In this document: one piece after another, positions 26,451 to 37,502 of the stretch
Layout: every line of letters begins with the position of its first letter
How positions within the stretch are numbered: position 1 is the first letter of the stretch
DNA from: Zychaea mexicana
Lineage: Eukaryota > Mucoromycota > Mucoromycetes > Mucorales > Lichtheimiaceae
Length of the DNA: 64,000 nucleotides
NCBI RefSeq assembly: GCF_025766255.1
Contig: NW_026516684.1
Span: 124,001-188,000, forward strand
Direction: 5' to 3'
Program-made: the position numbers and the translations under genes
Notes under the pieces: generated by a model
The model's input: the letters and a program-made list of their open reading frames with translations, nothing else
What the model was told of the DNA's origin: nothing
Database searches by the model: none

Positions 26451-26710
26451 ATTATCCCATTCCCTTCTTCTCTTCATTCTCCTCTCCGTTTATTATTGTA
26501 ACTTATCATCCGTGGCCCCACCAATATACTGTAGAAAGCGTTGATCGCATTCATTCTCAATAAAAGTATTACTATGATTTTATTTCAAAGGAAGAAAAAA
26601 AAAAGAGCTTTATTATGAGTATATGAAGTGTCATGTGACGCGCATAGATGAAATAAAATAAAAAAAAAAGCTTGTGATATACATGGAAAAGGGTTTACGT
26701 TGGGGAAAAC
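26451..26710. other. Short intergenic region
   Basis: The 3' region of the broken secreted-protein gene (with AATAAAAGT near 26560) meets the 3' end of the kinesin gene. A-rich tracts only. Confidence 0.4.
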
Positions 26711-29700
26711 CTATTCGGACGTAGGCGTTGCTCGTCGTCCAATAGGAGACTTTGTAGCCCTCTGGTGGGTGGTATTCAAAATTCTATCCAACGACGCTTG
26801 ATTCAACAAAATGCCATCATTTGCTGCTCGACGCACATTCAGCGTCAGCTGTCGCAACTGTGTTGCCATGGACGCAAGCTCGTCGTTGCGTTTCCGTAAC
26901 AACTGCCCTTGACTCTCGCTTGCCTCCTCTAACTTTTTCCGTGCATCATGGGCCGCTGCCTCACGCCGCTTCAACACGTGTATCTCCCTTTCGTAATGAG
27001 CAATCAGGTCGCGCGACTTGTCCGCATCCATCTTGGCCGCCTTTTGCATTTGCTTCTTTTCGAGCTTGAGCGATACTATCTCAGATTGCATCTTGCCTAC
27101 ATAGGCTTCGGCCTTGGCGCGTGCAGTTTGCAGGGTATGGTTCGTCTGGGTATACTTTTGTTTGAATGCTTGGTTTTCGGCCGAAAGCTTCTTGAGCTTT
27201 TGTTCATACAGTCGTCGAACATCGTCTGCTTGTCGAGTTTCTCTTAGTTGCATCACGGTGGTTGCTCCAGTATTGCTGCCACGCGCAGTAGCTCTGGCGT
27301 GGGTGGTAACAACGGGTGCTCGGCTGCCGCTCGGCCGTTTGCGGAGCGCCATGTCACGCTCCTTTTCGGTTTCCACAAGATGCTCGTGCAGTTCGTTCAG
27401 CTTGTCCTCATACGTTGACCGCATCTGTGTGTACTCATCTTCCGATTTCTCCAGTTGTCCAACAAGCTCTTTTTTCACAAGCAGGTCGGCTTGCACCTGG
27501 TGAAGCATCTTTAGCAAATCTTTGCTGCGCCGCCGCCCTGCTGCTGCTGCTGCTGCAGACGTGCCGTGCTGTCGCGTCGATGAGGTCCAACTGGAAGAGA
27601 GGCGGGATGTGGCAACCGAATTATCTGAATCGTCCAAGAGCGAGTCGGTCCATGATAACGACTCGCGTTTGGTTGAACCATTGGTGGATTGGGCAGCACG
27701 CGGTGAGCTGGTCCATGTGGGTACGGCCTAATAGAAATCTTTAATACTCCATCTGTTTTTTTTTCTCTGTATATCCCGGGGGGGTTTTTAACCCTTATAG
27801 CATCACAAGTACAAAATTGGCTTACCAAAGCTTCCAGTTCGGCATCCGAGTCAAAGTCACCGTCTTTCTCACAGCTGACAGAGCAAAATGGTCCAGACTC
27901 ATCATCATAAGCGTTTCCGTTCATTGTGCTTGCGTTGCCGTTGTTGTTGTTGTTGTAATTGTGAGCTTTGGAATTCTCATTGTGATCACGTTCAGTGGAA
28001 CGGAAGAGATCGCTGCTACCACTACTACTAGAACGTTTTAAGTCTACGCCTGATATATCCTGTATCACGGTTTCATCTTGAGACTGTGACCAAACAAACA
28101 GCAAATTGTTTGCGTTTTCGCTAAGTAAAGTTTAGAATCAGGGAAACTCCAACAGCAGATTCCCCCATCAATCGATTTCTCATTGGGGGGGGGCATCATT
28201 GACTGGAGACAAGAAGAAAGAAAGGGTGCGTGTGTTTACCTCGCTTGGCCTTTCGTGTGAACTGAATGACTGAGACCGGGCATCGAATGCTGACTAGAAC
28301 GGAAATATGTCAAAACAAAGGGTTGTATTCTTTTTTTTTGGTTTTTCTGCGTTAGAATTTACCCCATTGGTTGGTCCCAGCATCATATGAATTAGTTTTT
28401 CAGTAGTAGTGGTGGTGTTGTTGTTGTTGTTGCCATCAGCGCCACGTTTCCTACTATGTGTTTTCATTCGCTGAGCAATCGGTACATATTTACGCTTTTG
28501 TCGACGTCCGGAAAGGGTCCCAACAGGTCTGCTGTGGATGTGTCTCATGGCGTCACGATGGTCAAGAGAAGAAGATGCTGCGGCGCCATGGCGTCCTGGT
28601 ACTGCCGCTGAATGGGAGGGATACAGTCCTGGATAGCTGTTATTGCTATGCGTCACGGTGCTGCTGCTCATCATGGAAGAAGGCGTGCTACTCTGGGGTG
28701 AGTAAGCGGTGGTGGTGGTGGTGGTGGTGGTTTCTGCTATACCAGTAGTAGTAGCCATCAAACGGGCCTCAGCCAACTGAAGTTTCAACGCCTCTACAGT
28801 TTCAGCATACTGGCGAATCACCGGATGAGCCTCGGTGATCAGAGGGTCAGGTGAGATCTGTGCTAGCAACGTGTCTCTCTCGCTCTGCACTCTAGCCAAT
28901 TCAGCTGATGTTTCTTGATTGTACTGGCGCATCCGGACTAATTCCTCCCGCTCATGCACCCATCGATCGCTCTCTAGAAGCAGCTCAAGCTGTTGGTGTT
29001 GCTGATGACTTGTATGCTGATGATGGTGGTTCTGGACCTTTTGGAGGATAGACATCTGCATTTTTAGCTGAGAGACCTTGGTTCGCAAGAAATCGAGCTC
29101 GTCTGGACTGCCTTCATAATCGTGGTTGATCTCGACGCGATTCTGGATATTGCGTGCTCGACCGGCATATTTCAGGGTATTCAGTGTCTTCATATAATCT
29201 GCATCCGCAGGGCTGACGCAGGCCAGCATAAGCGTATGGCTGTTGCCTCCCAGACTGTCCTGCAGCAATCTGGTCAGCTTGCTGTCGCGGTAAGGTACAT
29301 GGGCCCCCTTGCGGGACTCGTCGCCGAGTGCTGAAATGACATTACCCAGTGCGAGTAAGCCGGTGTTGATGGCTATGCCTTCTTTTTGCCGATCACCAAT
29401 TGTTCGCTTGAGCTAGCAGCTTCCAGTTCAGTTTTTTTTTTTTCTTGCTTCTTCCCTCCACCCCTCAAAGAGCAACCTTTCTTACCCTTTCTGAACCTGC
29501 GAGATCCACAAAGTGAAACTTGGATGCAATGCGTTTCATCATGGGCGACGTGTCGATAAATGTCGTGCTGCTGCTGTTGTTGTTGGTATCATCTGCCATT
29601 TGCTGTTTTAATAGCACCGAAAACACAGCATGAGACCGAGAAGATGCGGCATTTATATCTGTAGACCCTGTTGCTCTGTACGCAGCTCCTTGTCGCAGCA

Positions 29701-31285
29701 GCCTAAAGGACAGGACCAGGGGGGGGGGCAGGACAGGACAGGACAGGACAATTGTGTTTATGCAATTAATACTCGCCTTCCCCACATGTGCATTCCACTT
29801 TTTTCATCTTTTTTTCTTTACCCCAAGAGTTCCTCAGCATTGTGCACTTGTTCCTCACGAACACCAGCCCAGTAGATACTGCCATCCAAAGCTTCGCGGA
29901 TCGACGGATGTATCTCCGCCGTATCCCGATGTGGCTCCAAAAGGTCGTTGAGATCCTCATGATACAGCTCCAGAAAAGACACGTAGACCTGGAACGAGTC
30001 GTCACCCCCTTTCGTCTTGGACTTTTCTAACCCGTCGAAAAGCAGGTGTGCAAACCGTTGAACGATGCCTATAAATAGAATTCTCAATTAGAAAAAGAGG
30101 CTCTTTTTTTTTTTTAATGTTTGGGATAGATAAATCCAAATTTTCTAACACGCCTTGATCTCCGTCTTGAGTGGTGGTGGTGGTTGTTGTATCTATGCCT
30201 GTGCCCATGCTATATGTCTTTCCGGAACCGGTTTGGCTTTAACAGCTTTTAAAGTTAGAGAAAAGAAAAAAAAGAAAACGACGATCAAGGGGGAAGGTTT
30301 CGACGAGATGGAGAGCAAGGGCGGAAAAGAGCCAACTTTTTTTTTTTTTTTTTGTTTCCCTTTCTTCTCCTCAAGTCGCATTATCCGTTTGTTTCGTTCA
30401 TGCAGCAGCAGCAGCACCCAAGCAATAACAACAACAACAACAAAGACACATACCCATATGCTAGTACAGTAACATTGTTGCTAAATAGATATGCATCTTA
30501 GTATAATCAGGCACACTGGTACATTATCTTTTTTATTACTATTATTATGCTTATTCTTATTTATTACCCCTCAATGAAGCGATCGACAAGTGGAACAACC
30601 GTGTCACTGAATACCGTGTGTTGCGTGGATTCAGGCTTAAACACATGGTCAAAAGTGAATGCTCTATCTGATCCCAAAAAGATCTGCGGCTCGTCTTTGG
30701 CGAACGTGATGCATTCGTGGTAATTGGCGGATTGCTCTTTGGCGGAGAGTGGCCGGACCCGCAATGCCACCCTAATTAGAAAATGATTCCACAATGTCAG
30801 CAGAAACAAGACAATGAACACACACGATTCTTAGAGAGAGAGGAAGCGCTTTTCTTTTAATTATTATTTTTTTTTTGGGGGTCATCTTGCCTGACAGCAG
30901 TAGTCGCCATAGAGATGGAGAAGGCAAAAACAAAAGAAAGGGAAAGGGTGCTTTTTGCCTTTTAAAAAAAAAGTGAGGGAAGCGGGGCAAAATGGGTTGC
31001 CAGGTTTTTACTGCACACACTTTTTGGCTTGCCCAAACAACACGCCCAATAATGCGGAGATCAGAAAAGGTGCCTGAGGTTGCTGGGTCATAGAGTATGG
31101 GCCAAACACAGAGAGTGGGCAAACGTGCGTGTGTCCGTTCGCCGCCCGCCGCTATATACAATGCCCAGTCAGACAAAAACGTCGTCATAGGCAATAGCGG
31201 ACTTGGGGTTTAAGCGACGACGACGACGACAGTACTTCTGCTTGGCACACAGCAGCAGCAGTACTTGATAGAAAGAGCCGTCCAT
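26711..31285 (-). CDS. Kinesin-4-like motor protein (KIF4/KIF21/KIF27 type)
   Basis: A large multi-exon motor protein. The motor domain is N-terminal: [20 protein letters not shown] (30771 leftward), [26 protein letters not shown] (P-loop), a SSRSH switch I in [19 protein letters not shown], and the switch II segment [11 protein letters not shown]. Then follow [20 protein letters not shown] and the neck region [20 protein letters not shown]. The last two motifs fit kinesin-4. A long coiled coil follows ([16 protein letters not shown], then a Ser/Thr/His-rich stretch), then a second coiled coil in the exon 27637-26711, ending [15 protein letters not shown]. The first exon is uncertain; ATG 31285 (MDGSFYQ) is the best candidate but no clean donor in the required phase was found. 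Family role: microtubule-dependent transport or spindle/chromosome function. Confidence 0.85.
28708..28730. repeat. (GGT)n trinucleotide run coding for poly-Thr
   Basis: Eight consecutive GGT units on the plus strand, read on the minus strand as ACC codons for a Thr tract in the stalk of the kinesin. Confidence 0.9.
29729..29750. repeat. Pentanucleotide tandem repeat in kinesin intron
   Basis: Four to five copies of GGACA follow a run of nine G residues, all within an intron of the kinesin gene. Likely polymorphic and a possible assembly trouble spot. Confidence 0.85.
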
Positions 31286-32243
31286 GGTTAGTCTCTGCAG
31301 AAAATATATTATCCGTGAACCGTGCCGTGCCCCGGGGGGGGGGAGGTGCGTGGCAACGAAAAGATAGCCACGACAGTAGCCCATTTTCACACGCATCCTC
31401 TATAGGTAGTAGCAATAGCAGCATAGTATCAAGTGCACGAGCCATTAAAAAAAAAAATACCGTGGCAACCATGCAGCATTGGCACCACACAAAGGCAATA
31501 ATGGCGCTCGACATATTCTATAAGATTCTTCCAACGCGTGATATGATCCAAGCTTCACATCACACTCTTTTGATCAAAGCGCACCAAGTCGTCTTTTTAT
31601 GTAATAGTGCAAGACACGGTGGGTGTCTCTCTCTCTCTCTCATGGAAATTTACAGAAGCTTGCCTCATCTATAAGTAATGTGGTGCGATAATTATTACGT
31701 TTGGGACCGGAAAAGTGACCTTCGATCCTTTTTCTTTCACATAATTTGAAGGGCATGTGAGCCCTTTTGTCTTTATGTATTGTGGGAACTCCCCCGGTTC
31801 TTCTAAAAGGGCGGGGCAAAAAGGTTGGAAGGGTGAGGCACTTTTTATGAGGCGGGATAGTCTCGGTGAGAGGTCCTGGCCCAAGAACGAAAAAAAAAAA
31901 AGTCCGCATTGAGGAAGGGCGTGTTGTTCAGAGCACACACACATATCACGTTTTGGTGCGACAGGTGAGTCCAGGCCCCAAGGGAGCCCCATTTATTTTA
32001 GCGGGATGGCCTTTCTGGCACCAACAGCCGTGTCCACTTGGCCAAAAAACCCCAAGGCGAGAGGAGGATCGGGACCCCAGCAGCCCCCCCAAGCCATTTT
32101 TTTTTGTTTCCCCTGTTTGTCATCATGCCGACACATGCCTTTTGTTTTCCTTTCTTATTGTATATAAAAGAGAAAACCAGATCTGGGTTTCCCTTGGCTC
32201 GCCTCTCTTTTTTTTTTTTTCATTCTTCATCCATTACACCGTC
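31286..32243. other. Intergenic region, low complexity
   Basis: The upstream region of both the kinesin gene (-) and the small protein at 32244 (+). It has many homopolymers (runs of G at 31333 and of A at 31447 and 31891), a CT run at 31628 and a T-rich leader at 32208-32222. Open frames here are shadows created by low complexity. Confidence 0.4.
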
Positions 32244-32702
32244 ATGCTTGCCACGTCCACAATGATGCTCGAAAGCACCACCACCACTACCACCACCACC
32301 ACCACATCATCATTATCATCATCATCATCATCATCGCGCGCTGATGCAGCACACCCACGCCGTCACTCGTTCTCATCCTTTGTCCGAAACCTTATGCTCT
32401 TGATATCACCATCCGTCTCCAACGACGACGACGACGACGACGACAGCGACAGCGACAGCGACTCGACAACCACAGTGAGCAATTATCACACCTGTGGCTA
32501 CGATGCGCATGCGACAGGCGAAGCATCCAAGAAAAACAGCCTCTTCTTGGAAATGTATTTCTCCTTCCCCGCACTCGAAGATACTGATGCCGAGTCGAAT
32601 TTGTGCGCTGCAGACGCTCATCACATCCACAACAACAACAACAACAACACTAGGAGCACCGGTGCTTCGTTCATCGTTCCAACCAGCCGAGTGCTTTGTT
32701 GA
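32244..32702 (+). CDS. Low-complexity Thr/Ser/Asp-rich small protein
   Basis: A single-exon frame of 152 residues starts at ATG 32244 directly after a T-rich leader. It opens MLATSTMMLES, then has poly-Thr and poly-Ser runs, a more ordered part HPRRHSFSSFVRNLMLLISP, a DDDDDDD-SDSDSDS acidic tract, KKNSLFLEMYFSFPALEDTD, a HNNNNNN run and TGASFIVPTSRVLC. The repeats come from trinucleotide expansions (ACC, TCA, GAC, AAC) in this frame, while the ordered segments between them look protein-like. It might be a small regulatory protein, since short conserved islands in disordered sequence are typical. The family is unknown, and a non-coding transcript cannot be excluded. Confidence 0.5.
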   Translation: MLATSTMMLESTTTTTTTTTTSSLSSSSSSSRADAAHPRRHSFSSFVRNLMLLISPSVSNDDDDDDDSDSDSDSTTTVSNYHTCGYDAHATGEASKKNSLFLEMYFSFPALEDTDAESNLCAADAHHIHNNNNNNTRSTGASFIVPTSRVLC

Positions 32703-34293
32703 AAATATTTACCTTCATCTTACATCATTTGCAACATACTACTATATACCTTCCATCTGTCAGCATCATCCAACACCCCCCCCCTCATTCTTATTCTACC
32801 ATCCACAACAGCAGCCAAATAACAGCCGCCCATTGTTTTTCCAATTACAAGACAATCACACACACATATCTATTTCTTCCCGCTACCCCTTCTTGAACCC
32901 CAAAAAATACCAGACCCTTTTATCTATCTATTTGATCTCCCATTTTGTATATTATCATCATTCTTTTTTTTTTCTTTTATGAAAGCTTATTTATGCATGT
33001 AAAACACACAACAAATGTCATTTAATAAATGAGCCAAAGGAAAACTCTCTGTTATCCTAAAAGCTCATCTACCATCTCGCACATAGTGTATGAAAAAGGC
33101 AAAAACCGCATGGAGAGAGAGAGAGAGAGAGTATGTAGTGAAGGCGGGGCTTCCTTCATCTATGTGAGCAGTGGCTCGGGCCCCTGGATTAACCGGTTTG
33201 CAGCATTATGTCAATCGAAAAATAGTTTTTTTTTTGGCTTACAAGTCCGAATTTTTTTTTTTTTGCGCTCGCCGGCCCCTTTGGCTTTTGCCCGGGGGGA
33301 ACATCAGGATACTTTAACGCCTTGAGTGATCGAGCCTTTCTGATTTTGACAGCACTTTGTTGTGATGGCGGATTGGGCCGATGTGGGAGGGCGAGAAAAA
33401 AAAAAAAAAAAAGACATAGAATGTATCATCATCGCACAAATGATCGCTCCCTCAGCCCGGGTCGGCTTATTGAGGCTTGTGGGCCTCTCTCCCCCCCCCC
33501 AATAAGTTATTATCTTGTGACCCGCTTTAGCTTTAGTGGTAGTAGTAGTAGTAGTATAATGGCTGTTATTATTACCACATCCAGTAGTAGTAGTAGTAGT
33601 AGTGAGTGGCCCAATGGTTCAAGACAAGTGAGTCATTACGACCGACCGACCGACGTTATGCCAACCCCAAAAATCATGTATCATACCAAAAAAAAAAAAA
33701 AAGCTGGTCATAATTTTATACCAGAAACCCTTCGTTTGGTCTTGGCAAGCTTGTTCGTGATTTCCCCTCTCCCTCCCTCCCTCCCCCCCCCCTCTTTTTA
33801 CCTTATGAGCAGTTTACGCCTGAAGAAAAATACCTCATTCGCGTGTTTGAATTCTTTCTTTCAGCTGCAGATGGCAAAAGGGAAAAAACACTTGCATAAT
33901 TGCCCATTTCCAGATGATATAGCCACCACCATCACCAATTTTTCACTTGGTACTGCAAAATAATGAACGTTTTACTTGCAAACAGTTATATGTGCTAGTC
34001 CACATTGGATGAACCAGCCCCTCCCTCTCCCCCACCCACCCATCATACAACAACCTTATGATGCATGCTTGGGATCGCTCTTTATTTAATTTCTGCTGCT
34101 TATGCTGCAACCAGATACGTAATCATACTGGCTATTTCTGTCAATAATGTATGAAGGGATCTTTTTTTTTTTTTGAATGGGGCAACAGAACCAAAAAAAA
34201 AAACACATTACTCTTGGAATAATGCGACTACTAGTCTAATACTAAAAACAACCATCACGACTGCTGCTGCTATATCATCATCATCCACTTTTT
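32703..34293. other. Intergenic region with simple repeats
   Basis: About 1.6 kb with no supported gene. It contains a pyrimidine-rich 3' part of the preceding transcript, a GA run at 33113-33130, AGT runs at 33537-33555 and 33583-33603, and several A, T, C and G homopolymers of 9-15 bases. A 213-codon frame at 33322-33963 is made of these repeats and was rejected. Confidence 0.45.
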
Positions 34294-36189
34294 TTATAAT
34301 GATGGTTCACGAGGCTCTTGGAATGATGATTCACGTTCAGCAGCATCGATCAGATCCTGCGTCATTTCATCCTTGATCGATTTTCCACTGTTCTCCGTTC
34401 CAGAAGATGGGAGTCCTGGTGAGTTTCCGTCGCGTCCTCTTGGCTTATTAATGGTATTATAGATGGATAAAGCCTAAAAACGGATTTTTCTAGGTGTGAG
34501 AAATTACACAATCCGCCCAAAAGGTTTATCGATAGAAAAAAATCCCCCAATAGATTTTTACCTGAGCCACCATGGAAGCAGCGTCATTGGCAGCCGCGGG
34601 AACAATCATGGTCGTTCCCTCCTTGGCCATCTTTCCAAAGGCATCCACGTACTTTTCAGCGACTGTCATCGAAACCGCATCAGTACCACGGTGCCGGCTG
34701 ATGGCGACGGCAACCTTTTCGATACCCTTTGCAGATGCTTGTGCACGGAGCAAGATCGCCTCGGCTTCACCGGATGCCTTGTTGATTTGTTCAGCCTTCT
34801 CGGCTTCTGACGCCAGGATGGTAGCTTGCTTACGACCCTCTGCTACGTTGATGGCGGCTTGTCGCGCACCTAGTATCCGATATATAAAAAAAAACCCCCT
34901 TCAATAACTTTTTTGTTTCCAACTCTACTGAATATGTCCCCCCTCCATTTCGTCGGTCATTACCTTCGGATTCAAGAATTTGTGCACGCTTGGTACGCTC
35001 CGCAGAAACTTGTTGATGCATGGACTCAACCACCTTTGCCGGAGGATGAATATCGCCTAATTAAGTAGCAGCTTGTATAGTTTAATAGCCCATAGGATTG
35101 CCTTTTTACTTGGGGGAGGGGGAACTTACGGATCTCATATCGAAGACACTGGATTCCCCAGTCTTCAGACGCGGAGTTGATTGCGTCCACAATGTTTGAG
35201 TTCAGGTGAGCTCGTTCTGCCAGCGTGCGATCCAATGTCATTTGGCCGATCTCTGCGCGCATGGTGGTTTGTGCGAGTTGTGTAATAGCGAATTCGGCAT
35301 CCTCTACTCCATAAGAAGCCTAGATTGCATCATTGAAGCGTCAGAAAATAGCTCCATTATTAACGGGCATGATAAGAAAGTTTTTTTTATGCAAGAAAAT
35401 AACCTTGAACGGGTCCATGATACGGTAATACAAGACACCATCAAGCTCCAGAGTGACGTTATCTTTGTGTGTGTGTTGTGACAGAAACCAAAAAAAAAAA
35501 ATTAGGATCTTCCCCGGCATATCTTTCCTTTGTTACCAGTTTCCCCATACACCGTGCCTTCCTGCCCTCGTTTTATGTTCCCGGCTCGAAAAATAAAAGA
35601 TATCCGATAGATTTGAGCTTTTTTTTTTTTTAGTTTACCTTGGGTAATAGCACTCTGGCTCGGGACTTCAATAGCTGTTTCTTTGAGACTCTTGACGTAC
35701 TTTATACGGTCAAGTATCGGCACCAAGATATTCAATCCGGGTTCGAGCATGCGGTGGAATTTACCCATGCGCTCGACAATCCATGCTTCTTGTTGTGGAA
35801 CGAATTTGACAACCTAAAATAATAGAAAAGCTAAAATTCAGGGCATAATTGTAAAAAGAAAAGAAAAGAAAGAGAACGTACAGTGTTTCGTGGTAATGAC
35901 TTGCGTTCTCCACCTCCCCAACCAGAACCAGAACCTGTTCCAAACTGTGTAGGTGCACCATAGGAGTCGTAGTCGTTATTATAGCCATAGCCGCTGTAAA
36001 ACCGGACACGATGGCATACTGCTGACTACACAATTTTGTTTTGAGCATTTCTTTTTCTCGAGTTTCAAAGAAATTCTTTCCTTATAAAGTGACATTTTTT
36101 ACCTTGAGTGCCGTATTCTGTGCTAATAAGCGAGTGTTGAGAATGGGAGCAGAACGAATCAAGGCACGCGATCGCTGTACAGATTGCAT
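34294..36189 (-). CDS. Mitochondrial stomatin-like protein 2 (SPFH/band 7)
   Basis: About eight exons. The start at 36189 gives a typical basic mitochondrial presequence ([20 protein letters not shown]). A Gly/Tyr-rich linker with [17 protein letters not shown] follows, then the SPFH core: [95 protein letters not shown], and [21 protein letters not shown] long Ala/Glu-rich coiled coil comes next ([20 protein letters not shown]). The C-terminus has [15 protein letters not shown] and ends PREPSL. This is the signature of SLP-2/STOML2, which organises cardiolipin-rich inner-membrane domains and interacts with prohibitins and proteases. Downstream Gly- and proline-containing elements are intact. 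It diverges from acyl-CoA oxidase. Confidence 0.92.
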
Positions 36190-37502
36190 TGTTTTTTTCT
36201 CGACACGTCTGCTTAATGTTGTGGAGAGAGAGAAAAAAAAAAGGGGGGGGTGGTGGGCTACCTGCAGCAGGAATTGGGACGCGTGTATTTTAGACACAAC
36301 CCACCAGCGTTTTAATGACTCCGCTCACGTCATGTATACCGTGCACACAAAGAAACGTTCAAATGGGCGGGTACAAAGAACCAAAGGGAAGAGTTGGTAG
36401 AGTCCAAGAGCACCGTCTCATGTAAATAGCGAGGTGTGGTGGTAACATGCCAAGGGCGCCAGGTCACAAAGGGGAGTGTCAATAGGGATGACAACAAACA
36501 AGAACAAACACGATGCTTTTCCAACGCACACAAGCTTATCAAGGGGAGGCATTCATGTGGTAAGTAAGCGAACTTGATATGGCTGATCCAAACTGGGATT
36601 GCTGTGACAATAGCAGTGCAGTTCGTGTAGATGACAACGGTGGCAGCAAGAGAAGACACCATTCTTTTGATTTACCCATATATAAGGCATGTGAAGTCAA
36701 AAGGGATGACGATGTCTTTGTTACAACAAGCCTTTCATTTCCTGGACAAATGTGCAGTGACAATAGAGAAGCCCGTTCTGTTCGGCTGACATGTGATTGC
36801 CCAGTGCGCACGTCACTGCCAGACCCAATGTTTCATGTCTGATTTGACGCGCACAACAGCGACACCAGCTTTTTTAAATACTAGCCAATTATGTGTGTTG
36901 TAGGACGAAGCGTTGTACGCTACCTGTGCCGAGTAAAAGAAGAATGGTGGAGCAAGAAGCAGGAGCAGCATAAATGTACATGTAAAGCGCGGGGTAAGAG
37001 ATTATGTTGATGGAGCATAAAGAGCATATGCTTTGTTGTTGTTGTTGTTGTGGAGTAACAAAAAAGTCCGTGATTTGTCAGTGTATATTATTCCAGTTCG
37101 CTGCCCAGGGAACGGAAGAACTGATTATCCCTCGCTGTATTTGACATTTGGTTCCCCCCCCTAAATCTTTTATCAGATGCAGCCCTCGACAGAGTCTTTT
37201 ACTTGGATATTCACAGCAAAGAAAATAAAAATGATCCGTTTTTTTTTTCTTTTCTCCACACTTTTTTTTTTCTTTCTTGGGCGGAGTGCACTTGCAAAAC
37301 GGTGATGTTGCTGACACAGAGAAATGCTCTGGGAAGTTCGTCAGGAAGGCGTTAGGGCATTAGTAAAGCGAAATGCTCATTGAATATCCGATATTATATT
37401 TTTATATAAGCTCAGCTTCTCCCCCGCTTTTTGCCAGCTTTTTTTTTTTTCTTTTCGAAACGGGCAATTTTCTTTTTTCTTTTCCTCCTCAATCTCCACA
37501 CA
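36190..37502. other. Divergent promoter region between SLP-2 and acyl-CoA oxidase
   Basis: About 1.3 kb. 36220-36260 is A- then G-rich leader of SLP-2. 37385-37470 has AT-rich and T-rich sequence just before the acyl-CoA oxidase ATG. (TTG)n lies at 37034-37050. One 87-codon frame at 36579-36842 (starting MADPNWDCCDNSSAVRVDDN) is protein-like in composition but I recognise nothing and list it only as a possibility. Confidence 0.4.

Noticed and set aside
31866..32243. Upstream extension of the small Ser/Asp-rich protein
   Set aside because: The extension is homopolymer- and Pro-rich and covers the T-rich leader; ATG 32244 right after the leader is the better start.
33322..33963. 213-codon plus-strand open frame
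   Set aside because: Built from homopolymers and AGT/CCT simple repeats (poly-Lys, poly-Ser, poly-Pro); no ordered domain and no leader context.
36579..36842. 87-codon frame in the SLP-2/acyl-CoA oxidase promoter interval
   Set aside because: Composition is plausible but there is no recognisable domain, leader or splice support; not annotated as a gene.
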